Shown: piece by piece, positions 20,287 to 27,632 of the stretch
Layout: every line of letters begins with the position of its first letter
Numbering within the stretch: the stretch's first letter is position 1
DNA from: a virus
DNA: 64,000 nucleotides
Virus record (IMG/VR): IMGVR_UViG_3300034198_004780
Location: 24,727 to 88,726 of that record
Strand: one strand, 5' to 3'
Notes under the pieces: model-generated
What the model saw: only the letters and a program-made list of their open reading frames with translations
What the model was told of the DNA's origin: nothing
Database searches by the model: none
Made by a program: the position numbers and the translations under genes

Positions 20287-20453
20287 TAGTAATTTTCTTT
20301 AACCAAATAGTATTGTGGCTTTGGATATTTCTCTAAAATTTCTTCGCTTTTGATAAATGCGTTCATAACTGGAGCAGTAAAAAACATTTTATTGAGTACT
20401 GGTTTATGTGTTTCTGAATCGATCACGCTTAGATACCATGATTTTACAGCCAT
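20286..20453 (-). CDS. Small hypothetical protein (55 aa)
   Basis: This short open frame encodes a soluble basic protein beginning MAVKSWYLSV and ending in QYYLVKENY. Purine-rich AGAGAA precedes the ATG. The stop overlaps the start of the membrane peptide (TAATG). It lies downstream of the MoxR-like gene and its terminator hairpin, so the unit depends on read-through or a promoter I cannot see. No family is recognised. Confidence 0.6.
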   Translation of the reverse strand: MAVKSWYLSVIDSETHKPVLNKMFFTAPVMNAFIKSEEILEKYPKPQYYLVKENY

Positions 20454-20488
20454 ATTATATTCTCTTTTCTTTTATTGTGTGTTAAGTG

Positions 20489-20509
20489 AAAAAGGACCCC
20501 GTAGGGTCC
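20489..20509 (-). terminator. Intrinsic terminator after the MoxR-like gene
   Basis: On the minus strand a GGACCC stem, TACG loop and GGGTCC stem are followed by TTTTT. It begins five bases after the stop of the 20514-21596 gene. Confidence 0.78.
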
Positions 20510-20513
20510 AATT

Positions 20514-21596
20514 TTAATTCTCCATTGCTGAGATAATGTACTTGCCGTATTTGGCGTGGAACTCATCAAAGCTCTTGAGCTTGCTGGCATCAAACGGTAA
20601 GCTGTATTGTGTAAGGGCAACTTTGGCACCCATAACAACCAACTCGGTTGGGAAATTATCCATCATAAAACGGAAGAAACAATCAGCCATGTCATTCCAG
20701 TTCTTGACTTTCTTTTCATGTGCTGTTTGTAATTCATAGCACATACTAATAGTCAAAGAATACATTGCTGAAATCTCTTTAATCTCCAACTTTGTAACCT
20801 CACCATTTAAAATAGCTTCAGGCTTTGGCAACTGATTGGCAATTTTGCGATGTGCCATAAACTTCACTGCCAGACCATCCCCGATAGCGCCAGCTACGAG
20901 ATCAGTGAGCGTGTTCTCCGGCAAGTCATCGTCACCGAGGAGGTCTGACACGAAGCTCCATGAACGAGGCGTGGCAAACGCACGACTCGAACTTTTTGGA
21001 TCAAAGTCGTAGAGGTCTTGTTTAGCAAAACCACAGTAACCTACAACTTGTTCGTGAATCTTATTTTTAACAGCCCATTCTTGCCAATCATCATAATTAG
21101 TTTTAAGTTCTAAATGTAAGAAACGATTAGCTAACGGAGCAGGCATACGATATGTAACACCTTTGTCGCTTTCGCGGTTACCAGCGGCAACAATACTAAC
21201 ACCTTTTGGTAAATGATATGTACCTACTCGACCATTAAGAATCAGTTGATACGCCGCGGCCTGCGTAGCCGGGGCCGCGGAATTTAATTCGTCTAAGAAT
21301 AGAACTGCGGTACTATCTGGATCACTTGGCAACTCGCTCGGAGCCGCCCATTGCATTGTTTGTGCTTCTGGATTAAAGAATGGAATACCTTTAATATCTG
21401 TAGGTTCCCAAAGTGATAAACGGACGTCAACAACTTCACGGTCTGTTTCTTCTGCAATCTGTTTAACAATGTCTGATTTGCCAATACCAGGAGCTCCCCA
21501 AAGGAATACTGGACGGCTCACTTTAAAGCATTTACGAATAGCCGCTTTGGCTTCGTTAGGTGTTTGTGTACGATTAGAACTGATTGACTCTGCCAT
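20514..21596 (-). CDS. MoxR-like AAA+ ATPase
   Basis: This 360-residue AAA+ ATPase has Walker A GAPGIGKS at residues 34-41 and Walker B VLFLDELN at 98-105, then GNRE (sensor region) and PAPLANRF (arginine-finger region). The layout and length fit the MoxR/YeaC type, which works with VWA-domain partners; such a partner is encoded at 18732-19991. The likely role is ATP-driven remodelling or activation of a protein complex in the infected cell. It is a one-gene transcript, with a sigma70 promoter at 21648-21676 and a hairpin terminator directly after the stop. The substrate is unknown. Confidence 0.88.
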   Translation of the reverse strand: MAESISSNRTQTPNEAKAAIRKCFKVSRPVFLWGAPGIGKSDIVKQIAEETDREVVDVRLSLWEPTDIKGIPFFNPEAQTMQWAAPSELPSDPDSTAVLFLDELNSAAPATQAAAYQLILNGRVGTYHLPKGVSIVAAGNRESDKGVTYRMPAPLANRFLHLELKTNYDDWQEWAVKNKIHEQVVGYCGFAKQDLYDFDPKSSSRAFATPRSWSFVSDLLGDDDLPENTLTDLVAGAIGDGLAVKFMAHRKIANQLPKPEAILNGEVTKLEIKEISAMYSLTISMCYELQTAHEKKVKNWNDMADCFFRFMMDNFPTELVVMGAKVALTQYSLPFDASKLKSFDEFHAKYGKYIISAMEN

Positions 21597-21647
21597 TTTA
21601 TGTCTCTTTCTATAAAAGTTAGTTTACAACGCTCACTGCATACATAT

Positions 21648-21676
21648 AGTATAGCGTCAACTAGCAAAAAGGTCAA
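21648..21676 (-). promoter_or_regulatory. Sigma70 promoter for the MoxR-like gene
   Basis: TTGACC, 17 bases, TATACT on the minus strand, about 50 bases before the ATG at 21596. The leader is longer than at the other early promoters in this window. Confidence 0.78.
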
Positions 21677-22083
21677 GTGGTGGTTTGTCCAGCGTCTTCG
21701 GTGTTGTTTTTCAGCGACATGGCCTTGGCAATTCCAAACTTTTGGACATCACCGCTAAACAGTACCAATTGGACAGCAGTTTTTTCTTTGAATACAATTA
21801 TAGATTTTTTGGTTATATAGTATGGACCATCAATAAACCGATCTAGCCAAATGGTAACTTGATTTGTAAGTGTAAATTCTTTTGGAAACTCTATATTGTA
21901 GCTTTTCATATCCATTCGTTCAGTGAATACACTAAATCCCTCATCAGTAAGACGCATGCCGCCTGTTTCTTTCTTACGGGGATTTTGCCAAATAACAACG
22001 TGATTTTTGTTTAAACTTTTTAGATCTGATGGCCAACCTAACTGCTCGCTGACTATTTTGGTTAAAGAATGTTTAACATCCAT
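21673..22083 (-). CDS. Conserved T4-like phage protein (136 aa)
   Basis: This soluble protein has a compact mixed alpha/beta pattern: VVIWQNPRKKETGGMRLTDE near residues 28-47, then FTLTNQVTIWLDRFIDGPYY, KKSIIVFKEK and LFSGDVQKFG. I recognise the family as a recurrent cyanophage/T4-like hypothetical, without known function. It starts three bases from the next gene upstream, indicating an operon running from 24110 (5' nuclease) to 21673. Confidence 0.78.
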   Translation of the reverse strand: MDVKHSLTKIVSEQLGWPSDLKSLNKNHVVIWQNPRKKETGGMRLTDEGFSVFTERMDMKSYNIEFPKEFTLTNQVTIWLDRFIDGPYYITKKSIIVFKEKTAVQLVLFSGDVQKFGIAKAMSLKNNTEDAGQTTT

Positions 22084-22085
22084 TA

Positions 22086-22367
22086 TTAGAGTCGAGTACC
22101 TGTGGTCAATTTATATACAGCAAAATCGGCGCAGTTAAATAATTCGTTTAATTTTTTAGCAAGATTTATAGCATGCCCAGAATTTGAAAAAGAAATCTTC
22201 TTGTATTTTGGACCTAATTGTTGTGCTACTAAACTTGTGGTTTTTAGATTAACCGGCTTGTCTTTATAAAAAACAGCCCAAATGGCTTCAGCCTCAAGTA
22301 CCTGTTCAGTCTTGTAGGTTTTCTTACTGGTTATTTCTAGAAGCACAATTGGCTTAGGGCGGCTCAT
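22086..22367 (-). CDS. Conserved T4-like phage protein (93 aa)
   Basis: The sequence holds PIVLLEITSKKTYKTEQVLE, AIWAVFYKDKPVNLKT and KYKKISFSNSGHAINLAKKL. This order is a familiar small protein of T4-like aquatic phages, function unknown. An AAGGAT ribosome-binding site precedes the ATG. A 45-base gap separates it from 22413-22637; an AATAAATA octamer at 22396-22403 there might be a weak late promoter, but nothing else supports that. Confidence 0.78.
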   Translation of the reverse strand: MSRPKPIVLLEITSKKTYKTEQVLEAEAIWAVFYKDKPVNLKTTSLVAQQLGPKYKKISFSNSGHAINLAKKLNELFNCADFAVYKLTTGTRL

Positions 22368-22412
22368 TCTACGTATCCTTTTATATATACGCAGTTATTT
22401 ATTCAAAAACCG

Positions 22413-22637
22413 CTATAAACTGCCACCATCCATTTTAACAGTAACATCGCCTGATTGTTGTACAGACAGCGCAATAGCATCTAAATCACCGGCTAAACGA
22501 GTCATTACCACTGCTAGACTTTCTTCTAGTAAGGTTGCTTCATCTATTGACAAATTAACTGTCTTTTGACTACTTTTTCGAGCAATTCGAGCCTTTTCGA
22601 GGAACAATTCGATAGGTAAAGTATTGAGTGGTTTCAT
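22413..22637 (-). CDS. Conserved T4-like phage protein (74 aa)
   Basis: This short helical protein has LPIELFLEKARIARKS, LSIDEATLLEESLAVVMTRL and a terminal DGGSL. I recognise it as a small conserved T4-like phage protein, function unknown. It lies one base downstream of the 22639-23121 gene, so the two are cotranscribed with the 5' nuclease gene. Confidence 0.76.
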   Translation of the reverse strand: MKPLNTLPIELFLEKARIARKSSQKTVNLSIDEATLLEESLAVVMTRLAGDLDAIALSVQQSGDVTVKMDGGSL

Positions 22638-22638
22638 T

Positions 22639-23121
22639 CTAGTCCTTGCTTACAGAGTTAAGTATCGAACGCATTTCTAATTCGGTCTTAAATGGGCCTT
22701 GAAATGGATAGCGTTCCAGTGTAATCAGTTTGGGACAAAATGATTTAACCCAACCTTTACGGAATTTAATTACATAATACCCAGCACAATACAAGCTCTT
22801 GCTCTTTGAGCTTTTGGCATAAATTGGCAACTTTTTCTTAACGTTCCATAGTGGACTAAACGCTCGTCCGTTCATTGGAAAACCATAAATGTCTTGAGAA
22901 GTTATAGTTGGCCGTGTTGTCTTTTCTTTTTTAATAGCATCTTCTGTGATAGTGATGCCGAATCGTTCTTTAATTTCTGTAAGATCACCTACTTCAATTT
23001 TTTGACCTCGACAAAGAACGCTGTAGCCTTTTTTCTCTTTGCTAAGAGTGCCAACTTTTTCACCATCGGTCTCTAGAATCCAAAATTTATTTGGAATTAA
23101 TACTTTGGCAGTTGTTATCAT
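22639..23121 (-). CDS. Conserved T4-like phage protein (160 aa)
   Basis: The N-terminal part contains IPNKFWILETDGEKVGTL and the middle YGFPMNGRAFSPLWNVKKKL and YAKSSKSKSLYCAGYYVIKF. It is soluble with no enzyme signature that I know. It belongs to a family seen next to the RNase H-like nuclease in related phages, which suggests a replication-related role only by position. The start overlaps the nuclease stop by four bases (ATGA). Confidence 0.78.
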   Translation of the reverse strand: MITTAKVLIPNKFWILETDGEKVGTLSKEKKGYSVLCRGQKIEVGDLTEIKERFGITITEDAIKKEKTTRPTITSQDIYGFPMNGRAFSPLWNVKKKLPIYAKSSKSKSLYCAGYYVIKFRKGWVKSFCPKLITLERYPFQGPFKTELEMRSILNSVSKD

Positions 23122-24110
23122 TTATGATACCTCGCATTTAATGGATCTGAATAACTCTGTGCCTGTTCACTTACCTTAATCAAATCGTAGGTAGCACAGA
23201 ATTTAATAAGTCTAATACCCACTTGACTGATATTCTTTTCTTTAGCAATTTCTGCTTTAATAGTATCTTCAATCCACATTTTTGGTTCTGCTGGATGTGC
23301 CTTAAGATCGCATAAGGTAACATTGCGAGCGTAGTCATCTAACACACGATGCTCTTTACCTTCATGATCGGTCCAACGCTGCAGCATCATGTTATTCCAT
23401 GCCCAGCCTTTAGTGTTGCGATCAGCATAGGCCTCTTGCAATCCTACTTTGTTTTTTGTGCCTTTTGTGCGGACACCCGGATACGCTGAGAAGACGTTAT
23501 CGCTAGTATCCCCTCGCATGCATTTTTCAAAGAGAAGCCATTCAGGATCCGGCGCTGGTTTTTCTTCATTAGTTTTTTTATCTTTAACTCTTTTGCCTTT
23601 TTCATCAAAGTACCCTTCGTGTGTAGTAGTAACTCCAGTAACGCCATTATACTGTTTTACGTTAGGTGCAATAAGTTGTGCAAAGTCGCCATCTGTACTA
23701 ATGATAACATGATTGTCATCGGGATGTGCAGCAACCCAACCTGCAATTAGATCATCTGCTTCTAGATTAGCGTGTTGTAGAACTGTACAGTTTGTCTTTT
23801 CGTGTATGTAATCTTTAAAATCATCAAAGGTTTCCCAAAAGATTTTATCTTCTTCTGCATCTCTAGGACTCAGCGCATCACGAGCAACTTGTCGATTACG
23901 CTTGTATGGCTCGTAGTAATCCTTACGCCATGAGCGCCCCTCTAAACAAAAGATCACATGACTACCGTCAAAGTCTTTCCACGCTTTGCGTACAGAGTTT
24001 AGAATTACATGTAGACTCATTCCTACCTTTTCGCTAATGTCGCCACGTACTACATGACGAGCTCTAAAAAAAACATTTGCAGTATCGATTAATAAGTAAG
24101 TTTTATTCAT
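23118..24110 (-). CDS. rnh: 5'-3' exonuclease / RNase H (T4 Rnh type, FEN-1 family)
   Basis: This 330-residue nuclease of the FEN-1/T4 RNase H family removes RNA primers and flaps during lagging-strand synthesis. The acidic metal sites are visible: LLIDTAN (Asp9), EADD at 117-120 and STDGDF at 138-143, followed by RGDTSDNV, the helix-hairpin-helix entry. Length is close to T4 RNase H (305). It is the first gene of a minus-strand early unit that includes four small conserved proteins. Its promoter is a consensus sigma70 site at 24117-24145, shared in an intergenic region with a plus-strand homing endonuclease. Confidence 0.9.
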   Translation of the reverse strand: MNKTYLLIDTANVFFRARHVVRGDISEKVGMSLHVILNSVRKAWKDFDGSHVIFCLEGRSWRKDYYEPYKRNRQVARDALSPRDAEEDKIFWETFDDFKDYIHEKTNCTVLQHANLEADDLIAGWVAAHPDDNHVIISTDGDFAQLIAPNVKQYNGVTGVTTTHEGYFDEKGKRVKDKKTNEEKPAPDPEWLLFEKCMRGDTSDNVFSAYPGVRTKGTKNKVGLQEAYADRNTKGWAWNNMMLQRWTDHEGKEHRVLDDYARNVTLCDLKAHPAEPKMWIEDTIKAEIAKEKNISQVGIRLIKFCATYDLIKVSEQAQSYSDPLNARYHK

Positions 24111-24116
24111 TCTTTT

Positions 24117-24145
24117 ATTGTACTAGATTTCTCAAATAATGTCAA
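24117..24145 (-). promoter_or_regulatory. Sigma70 promoter for the 5' nuclease operon
   Basis: TTGACA, 17 bases, TACAAT on the minus strand. The -10 hexamer ends seven bases before the ATG at 24110, so the mRNA leader would be at most a few bases. A GIY-YIG gene is divergent from it. Confidence 0.8.
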
Positions 24146-24152
24146 TAACATT

Positions 24153-24223
24153 GATAAATAAAGGTGCCCCTCGCGATACTCGAAATATCCAGGAGCTCTA
24201 ACAGTTAAAAGGAACTATCAGCA
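24153..24223 (+). promoter_or_regulatory. Leader of GIY-YIG gene 1: late-type octamer and hairpin
   Basis: A GATAAATA octamer at 24153-24160 precedes a leader closely matching that at 28537-28607. A hairpin can form from GCCCCT (24166-24171) with AGGAGC (24191-24196) and an inner GATA/TATC stem (24175-24178 with 24186-24189). AAGGA lies about ten bases before the ATG. Confidence 0.6.
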
Positions 24224-24826
24224 ATGACTATTTACACCCTCTACATAAAGACCCATAATAAAACCGGTCTTAAATACCTTGGTCAAACTACATCAAAAGA
24301 TCCACACAAATATCCTGGATCTGGATTATATTGGAAAGCTCATTTGAATAAACATGGATATGATTATAACACGGAAATCCTACACGAATGCCAATCTAAA
24401 GAAGAATTAAAAGAACGAGGTTTATATTACAGTAATCTTTGGAATATAGTAGAAAGTAATAACTGGGCTAATCTTAAAGAAGAACAAGGCGACGGTGGTA
24501 GGCAAAGTGAAGCAGTTAGAAAACGAATTAGTGAAACAGGCAAAGGTAGAATACCTTGGAACAAAGGCAAACAAATATGGTCCGAAGAAGAAAAGATCAA
24601 AATCGGAGAACGCAATAAAGCACGTGGACCGCAATCTGCAGAAACTATTGCTAAACGTGTAGAAAAAACTACAGGTAAAAAAAGAACTGATGAACAAAAA
24701 CAGCGATCTTCTGATGCACAAAAAGGAAGAGAATTAACTGAAGAGCACAAGGCTAAATTAAAAGCGGCGGCACAAAATAGAATTGCACCGCCGTGGAACA
24801 AGGGACTTAAAAAAAAGTCTAGCTAA
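24224..24826 (+). CDS. GIY-YIG homing endonuclease with NUMOD3 motifs
   Basis: This 200-residue free-standing homing endonuclease has an N-terminal GIY-YIG nuclease domain: YTLYIKTHNKTGLKYLGQTT is the GIY...YIG region, followed by HLNKHGYDY and the catalytic-type Glu in the QSKEELKERG helix. Several NUMOD3 DNA-binding motifs follow (ISETGKGRIPWNKGK, and SxEH/KAKL types toward the end). Such genes copy themselves into related genomes by cutting the empty site. It is on the opposite strand from its neighbours, and its stop overlaps the convergent 24819-25196 gene. The first 90 residues are near-identical in pattern to the 28608-29339 enzyme. Confidence 0.9.
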   Translation: MTIYTLYIKTHNKTGLKYLGQTTSKDPHKYPGSGLYWKAHLNKHGYDYNTEILHECQSKEELKERGLYYSNLWNIVESNNWANLKEEQGDGGRQSEAVRKRISETGKGRIPWNKGKQIWSEEEKIKIGERNKARGPQSAETIAKRVEKTTGKKRTDEQKQRSSDAQKGRELTEEHKAKLKAAAQNRIAPPWNKGLKKKSS

Positions 24827-25196
24827 TCTCTGACTTTCCGTTAGGCAATTTGTTTACATTAATATAACCCGAACCTCTACGATCCATTCCGGGTACGTTT
24901 TCTTCACTGCCTACTTCACGACATAAATCACTAAACCACTGATCTACAAGTTCTTCATCTGTAGTGCCAGTGTATCCATTGTTTCTTAACATCGACACAA
25001 AATACTCATTCCAGTCAAGTTCAAAAAAGCCATTCTTTGGATTTTCTGGATTTACGTGAGTTTGTAAAACGGTTACCCACGGCTCCTTATTGGCAGTTGC
25101 TGCCGTCTTCGGATCTGCTGGACTAGCGTCTACTCGATACTTTTCAGCTTCTTTTGTTTTTTTTGACTTGAACAAGTCTTTAATTTTTTCTAACAT
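24819..25196 (-). CDS. Conserved T4-like phage protein (125 aa)
   Basis: This soluble protein has a basic N-terminus (IKDLFKSKKTKEAEK) then a conserved core with EPWVTVLQTHVNPENPKNGF, FELDWNEYFV, DEELVDQWFSDLCREV and DRRGSGYIN. I recognise the core from T4-like cyanophages, without known function. AAAAGGTAAG precedes the ATG. Its 3' end overlaps the convergent homing endonuclease by eight bases, so that insertion spared the coding sequence. Confidence 0.8.
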   Translation of the reverse strand: MLEKIKDLFKSKKTKEAEKYRVDASPADPKTAATANKEPWVTVLQTHVNPENPKNGFFELDWNEYFVSMLRNNGYTGTTDEELVDQWFSDLCREVGSEENVPGMDRRGSGYINVNKLPNGKSEIS

Positions 25197-25426
25197 ATCT
25201 TACCTTTTATTATTGCTACCAAAAATTCTTCTTTAGTCAACCAGTAATTTTCAAAAACTGGTGTACCTGGTCCTGTCCAAACAGCTTCACCATGATACCC
25301 CAATTTTAACCAAATCCAGCAACCACTTATTAAACAGCGATGCGGCCACCATGCAAATGTTAATCGCCATTGTGCTTTTCTAAAAAAAGCATCATACCAA
25401 TCTCTTGTTTCAAATGGGATCGGCAT
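25190..25426 (-). CDS. Hypothetical protein, Trp-rich (78 aa)
   Basis: The start at 25426 is chosen because its ATG follows the upstream stop by one base; an earlier in-frame start would overlap the upstream gene by 32 bases. The protein has many aromatic residues (FAWWPHRCLISGCWIWLKLG) and may associate with the membrane face, but has no clear full transmembrane helix. The TKEEFLVAIIKG end looks helical. No family is recognised. It is part of a chain of closely spaced genes below QueE. Confidence 0.65.
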   Translation of the reverse strand: MPIPFETRDWYDAFFRKAQWRLTFAWWPHRCLISGCWIWLKLGYHGEAVWTGPGTPVFENYWLTKEEFLVAIIKGKIC

Positions 25427-25427
25427 A

Positions 25428-25691
25428 TTATATCCAACTAGCCGCTCTAGCAATTCCAACTAATCCAACTAAAATCCAAAATGCGTTTAATAATGTATAA
25501 GCCGCATCTTTTTTCAAGGTAGCACAATATGTTAATAATATTGCATCTATGGTATTAAACACCCACACAAACATAAATGGACTATCTGGTCCTAACCAAG
25601 ATACTAAGCTAAAACTAATGATACGCATAACAACCCCAATCATTTCAAATTGAGGGATATGCGTATTAATATAATTTAAAACAAATTTCAT
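25428..25691 (-). CDS. Small membrane protein (87 aa)
   Basis: There are two to three membrane helices: about 16-33 (MIGVVMRIISFSLVSWLG), 38-56 (FMFVWVFNTIDAILLTYCA) and 64-85. It starts one base from the QueE stop, so the genes are coupled. The layout is similar to the other phage membrane protein at 40051-40353, but I do not see clear homology. Function unknown. Confidence 0.72.
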   Translation of the reverse strand: MKFVLNYINTHIPQFEMIGVVMRIISFSLVSWLGPDSPFMFVWVFNTIDAILLTYCATLKKDAAYTLLNAFWILVGLVGIARAASWI

Positions 25692-26564
25692 TTAAGTTCC
25701 CCACTCATTCTTGAAAAGCGGCACCTGAAGCCTATCACTATATCTTAGGCCATTTTTCATAGCTATCAACGCCACTGCCTTATTATTCAGAGCGTATACA
25801 CTTTCAACGCCTCCGACCGGCATTAAGTAGACATGACCTGTAAATCCAGCGGCACGATATTCACTTGCGGCTTTAAGAGCATAATCACAATCTTCTTCAG
25901 TAGCAATAACAAATTTAAGATAGGTAGTACCTACTTGTTCATACTCACATACAACTTCTGGGCGAATAGCTTCTTCCCACTTTTCACCACTGCAAGGAAG
26001 TTTAGCACTGACACTAAATGTAATCTCACGATCAATGCCATAAGCGTTGCGCCATTTAGTTAGATAGTCTTTAAATTCTGGAGTTAGCTTTTGAGTACCA
26101 TTTGTTTCAAAAGTAATCTCTTTTAATCCCTTCATTTTAAGATTGTCAAGCAGGTCTGGATAAGCACGTTGCCAGCCTAGCAAAGGTTCACCGCCTGTAA
26201 TAACCAAATGTTCATCTAACCATTCATTGTGCGGTAGAATTTCCATAATGCGATCTGCAAGTTCATTTGAACTTTCTTTAATAACAAATTTTTTAAATTC
26301 GGGATATATAGAACTATAACTATCGCATCCAGTTTTTGCCAACGGTAAATCTTTAAATGTTTTATATTGATCAATATTTTTAATAAACTCAACAACTTCT
26401 GGATTATGCGTTTCGTCAACACCGAGAATGTCTTTTTCGTATCTTCCAAAATTTTTACAACGGAAGTTGCAACCAAACATACGAAGGAACACACTCGGGA
26501 CACCCATATATCGACCTTCTCCTTGTATGCTGTAAAATAGCTCTGTATAATGTAATTTTGACAT
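25692..26564 (-). CDS. queE: QueE-like 7-carboxy-7-deazaguanine synthase (radical SAM)
   Basis: QueE converts 6-carboxy-tetrahydropterin to 7-carboxy-7-deazaguanine (CDG), the third step of the preQ0 pathway. The start YTELFYSIQGEGRYMGVPSV is typical of the family, and TGGEPLLGW is the SAM-binding GGE motif. The radical SAM cysteines are unusual: Cys32 and Cys36 are present but the third position of CxxxCxxC is Phe39. A conserved TGCDSY with Cys80 probably supplies the third iron-sulfur ligand, a variant that I recall in T4-like phage QueE proteins. With FolE, a QueD-like protein and DpdA in the same window it should feed DNA modification. Confidence 0.86.
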   Translation of the reverse strand: MSKLHYTELFYSIQGEGRYMGVPSVFLRMFGCNFRCKNFGRYEKDILGVDETHNPEVVEFIKNIDQYKTFKDLPLAKTGCDSYSSIYPEFKKFVIKESSNELADRIMEILPHNEWLDEHLVITGGEPLLGWQRAYPDLLDNLKMKGLKEITFETNGTQKLTPEFKDYLTKWRNAYGIDREITFSVSAKLPCSGEKWEEAIRPEVVCEYEQVGTTYLKFVIATEEDCDYALKAASEYRAAGFTGHVYLMPVGGVESVYALNNKAVALIAMKNGLRYSDRLQVPLFKNEWGT

Positions 26565-27350
26565 TCAAATCCTTTTTTGTTTAATGATACCATAATCTTC
26601 AAACGTCTTTCCAATATACGGAAAAAAATCTTTATGAAAATAGCAAAATCGTTTAGTTATTATAGCATTATTATCTAACACAGTCAATGTATTTTTAGTA
26701 AATGTTGGATACAATTTTAACAAATCATCGCTGTTTTCACAAAACCCTAACGGTGTTTTATATGAATACTTCGATGCGGCTAAACTCCTACTTCGTAATC
26801 CCTGTTTTACTTTTCTTGGCCGTTTGCTTGCGGCCTGTTTTTTAAGTTTGGTTTCTTTTGAGTCTTTTCTATTTTTGGCCAACGCTTCATATAAAATTCC
26901 ATTATACATGTCAAATAATTTTTTAGGAATTCTTTTAACTTCGTTCGTATATAGGTGTTTTGCTACTACTGTATTTTTGCTATAATTACTAACAACCTTT
27001 GCGTGTTCCTCTCTAATATAAGCATAAACCCTGCTGGTAATTTTATAATCACGTTGAACATCACCGGTTGTTGAATACACCATTTTGTGTAACGCTTTAA
27101 TCATTTTAGGACTGTTAGTTGCCCTTGCCAATAACAGATGAGCAATATAGTGTTGTCTAGCACCTAATTTAATAAGATTGTTTTTATTGTTGGTACCATT
27201 AAAAGAACGAGGAATGATATGATGATTTTCAATGTAACCATCAAATTTAATATTTTTATAATAGTTGATAAATTTTAGATAGCGTTCTATGATGTATTCT
27301 TTGGGAAGAATAGAATTTTTGAGAAGGTATTGTTTAATGTCATCAGACAT
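26565..27350 (-). CDS. HNH homing endonuclease
   Basis: The start at 27350 (MSDDIKQ) is preceded by GGAG; an upstream in-frame start would lack this. This 261-residue protein has the HNH nuclease core ENHHIIPRSFNGTNNKNNL and then ARQHYIAHLLLAR, the usual layout of phage HNH homing enzymes. The C-terminal region is Lys/Arg-rich with a segment KTPLGFCENSDDLL that resembles a modular DNA-binding repeat. It sits directly before queE (TGAATG), so it may be transcribed with it. An AATAAATA octamer lies at 27429-27436. Confidence 0.85.
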   Translation of the reverse strand: MSDDIKQYLLKNSILPKEYIIERYLKFINYYKNIKFDGYIENHHIIPRSFNGTNNKNNLIKLGARQHYIAHLLLARATNSPKMIKALHKMVYSTTGDVQRDYKITSRVYAYIREEHAKVVSNYSKNTVVAKHLYTNEVKRIPKKLFDMYNGILYEALAKNRKDSKETKLKKQAASKRPRKVKQGLRSRSLAASKYSYKTPLGFCENSDDLLKLYPTFTKNTLTVLDNNAIITKRFCYFHKDFFPYIGKTFEDYGIIKQKRI

Positions 27351-27428
27351 ATAAGATACTCCAGTAAAGTAATAAGGGGCTATCTGCGTTACTGGCACAG
27401 AAGGAGGATCAGTCCGTTCACCCAATAT

Positions 27429-27436
27429 TATTTATT
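27429..27436 (-). promoter_or_regulatory. Possible late octamer of the HNH gene (AATAAATA)
   Basis: It matches TATAAATA at seven of eight positions, 78 bases before the HNH start. The other three homing endonucleases in the region also have such an octamer upstream. Sequence alone leaves this tentative. Confidence 0.35.
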
Positions 27437-27632
27437 ATTCTGCCCTTCCGCTAGTGCATGAATCACTCCACGTATCTGCCGCTTGTTTTTGATACTGCGC
27501 CAAATCCCATTTATCCTTAGCCGCTTTGTAGGCATCTTCAGTTAATCCATGCCAACCGCAACAATCACCTGTGGGGCTACGGCCACAACCACAAGATCCA
27601 ATCTTACCATTTTCATTTGCTCTAACCTGCAT
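27435..27632 (-). CDS. Small Cys-rich protein, CDGSH-like iron-sulfur candidate
   Basis: This 65-residue protein has a cluster GSCGCGRSPTGDCCGWHGL at residues 12-30. The order C-x-C-x2-S-x4-C-C-G-W-H resembles the CDGSH motif (C-x-C-x2-S-x3-P-x-C-D-G-S-H) but is one residue shorter and has Cys in place of Asp. A helical tail follows. This may bind a [2Fe-2S] cluster or zinc. I recall similar small proteins in T4-like cyanophages, with no tested role. It is coupled to the 27632-28084 gene (shared base at the junction). Confidence 0.7.
   Translation of the reverse strand: MQVRANENGKIGSCGCGRSPTGDCCGWHGLTEDAYKAAKDKWDLAQYQKQAADTWSDSCTSGRAE

Noticed and set aside
22396-22403. AATAAATA octamer as a late promoter for 22086-22367
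   Set aside because: Mismatch at the first base, and the gene group appears early; AT-rich sequence makes such octamers common.
24422-24801. Minus-strand open frames over GIY-YIG gene 1
   Set aside because: They are Phe/Cys-rich shadow frames of an AT-rich lysine-rich gene.
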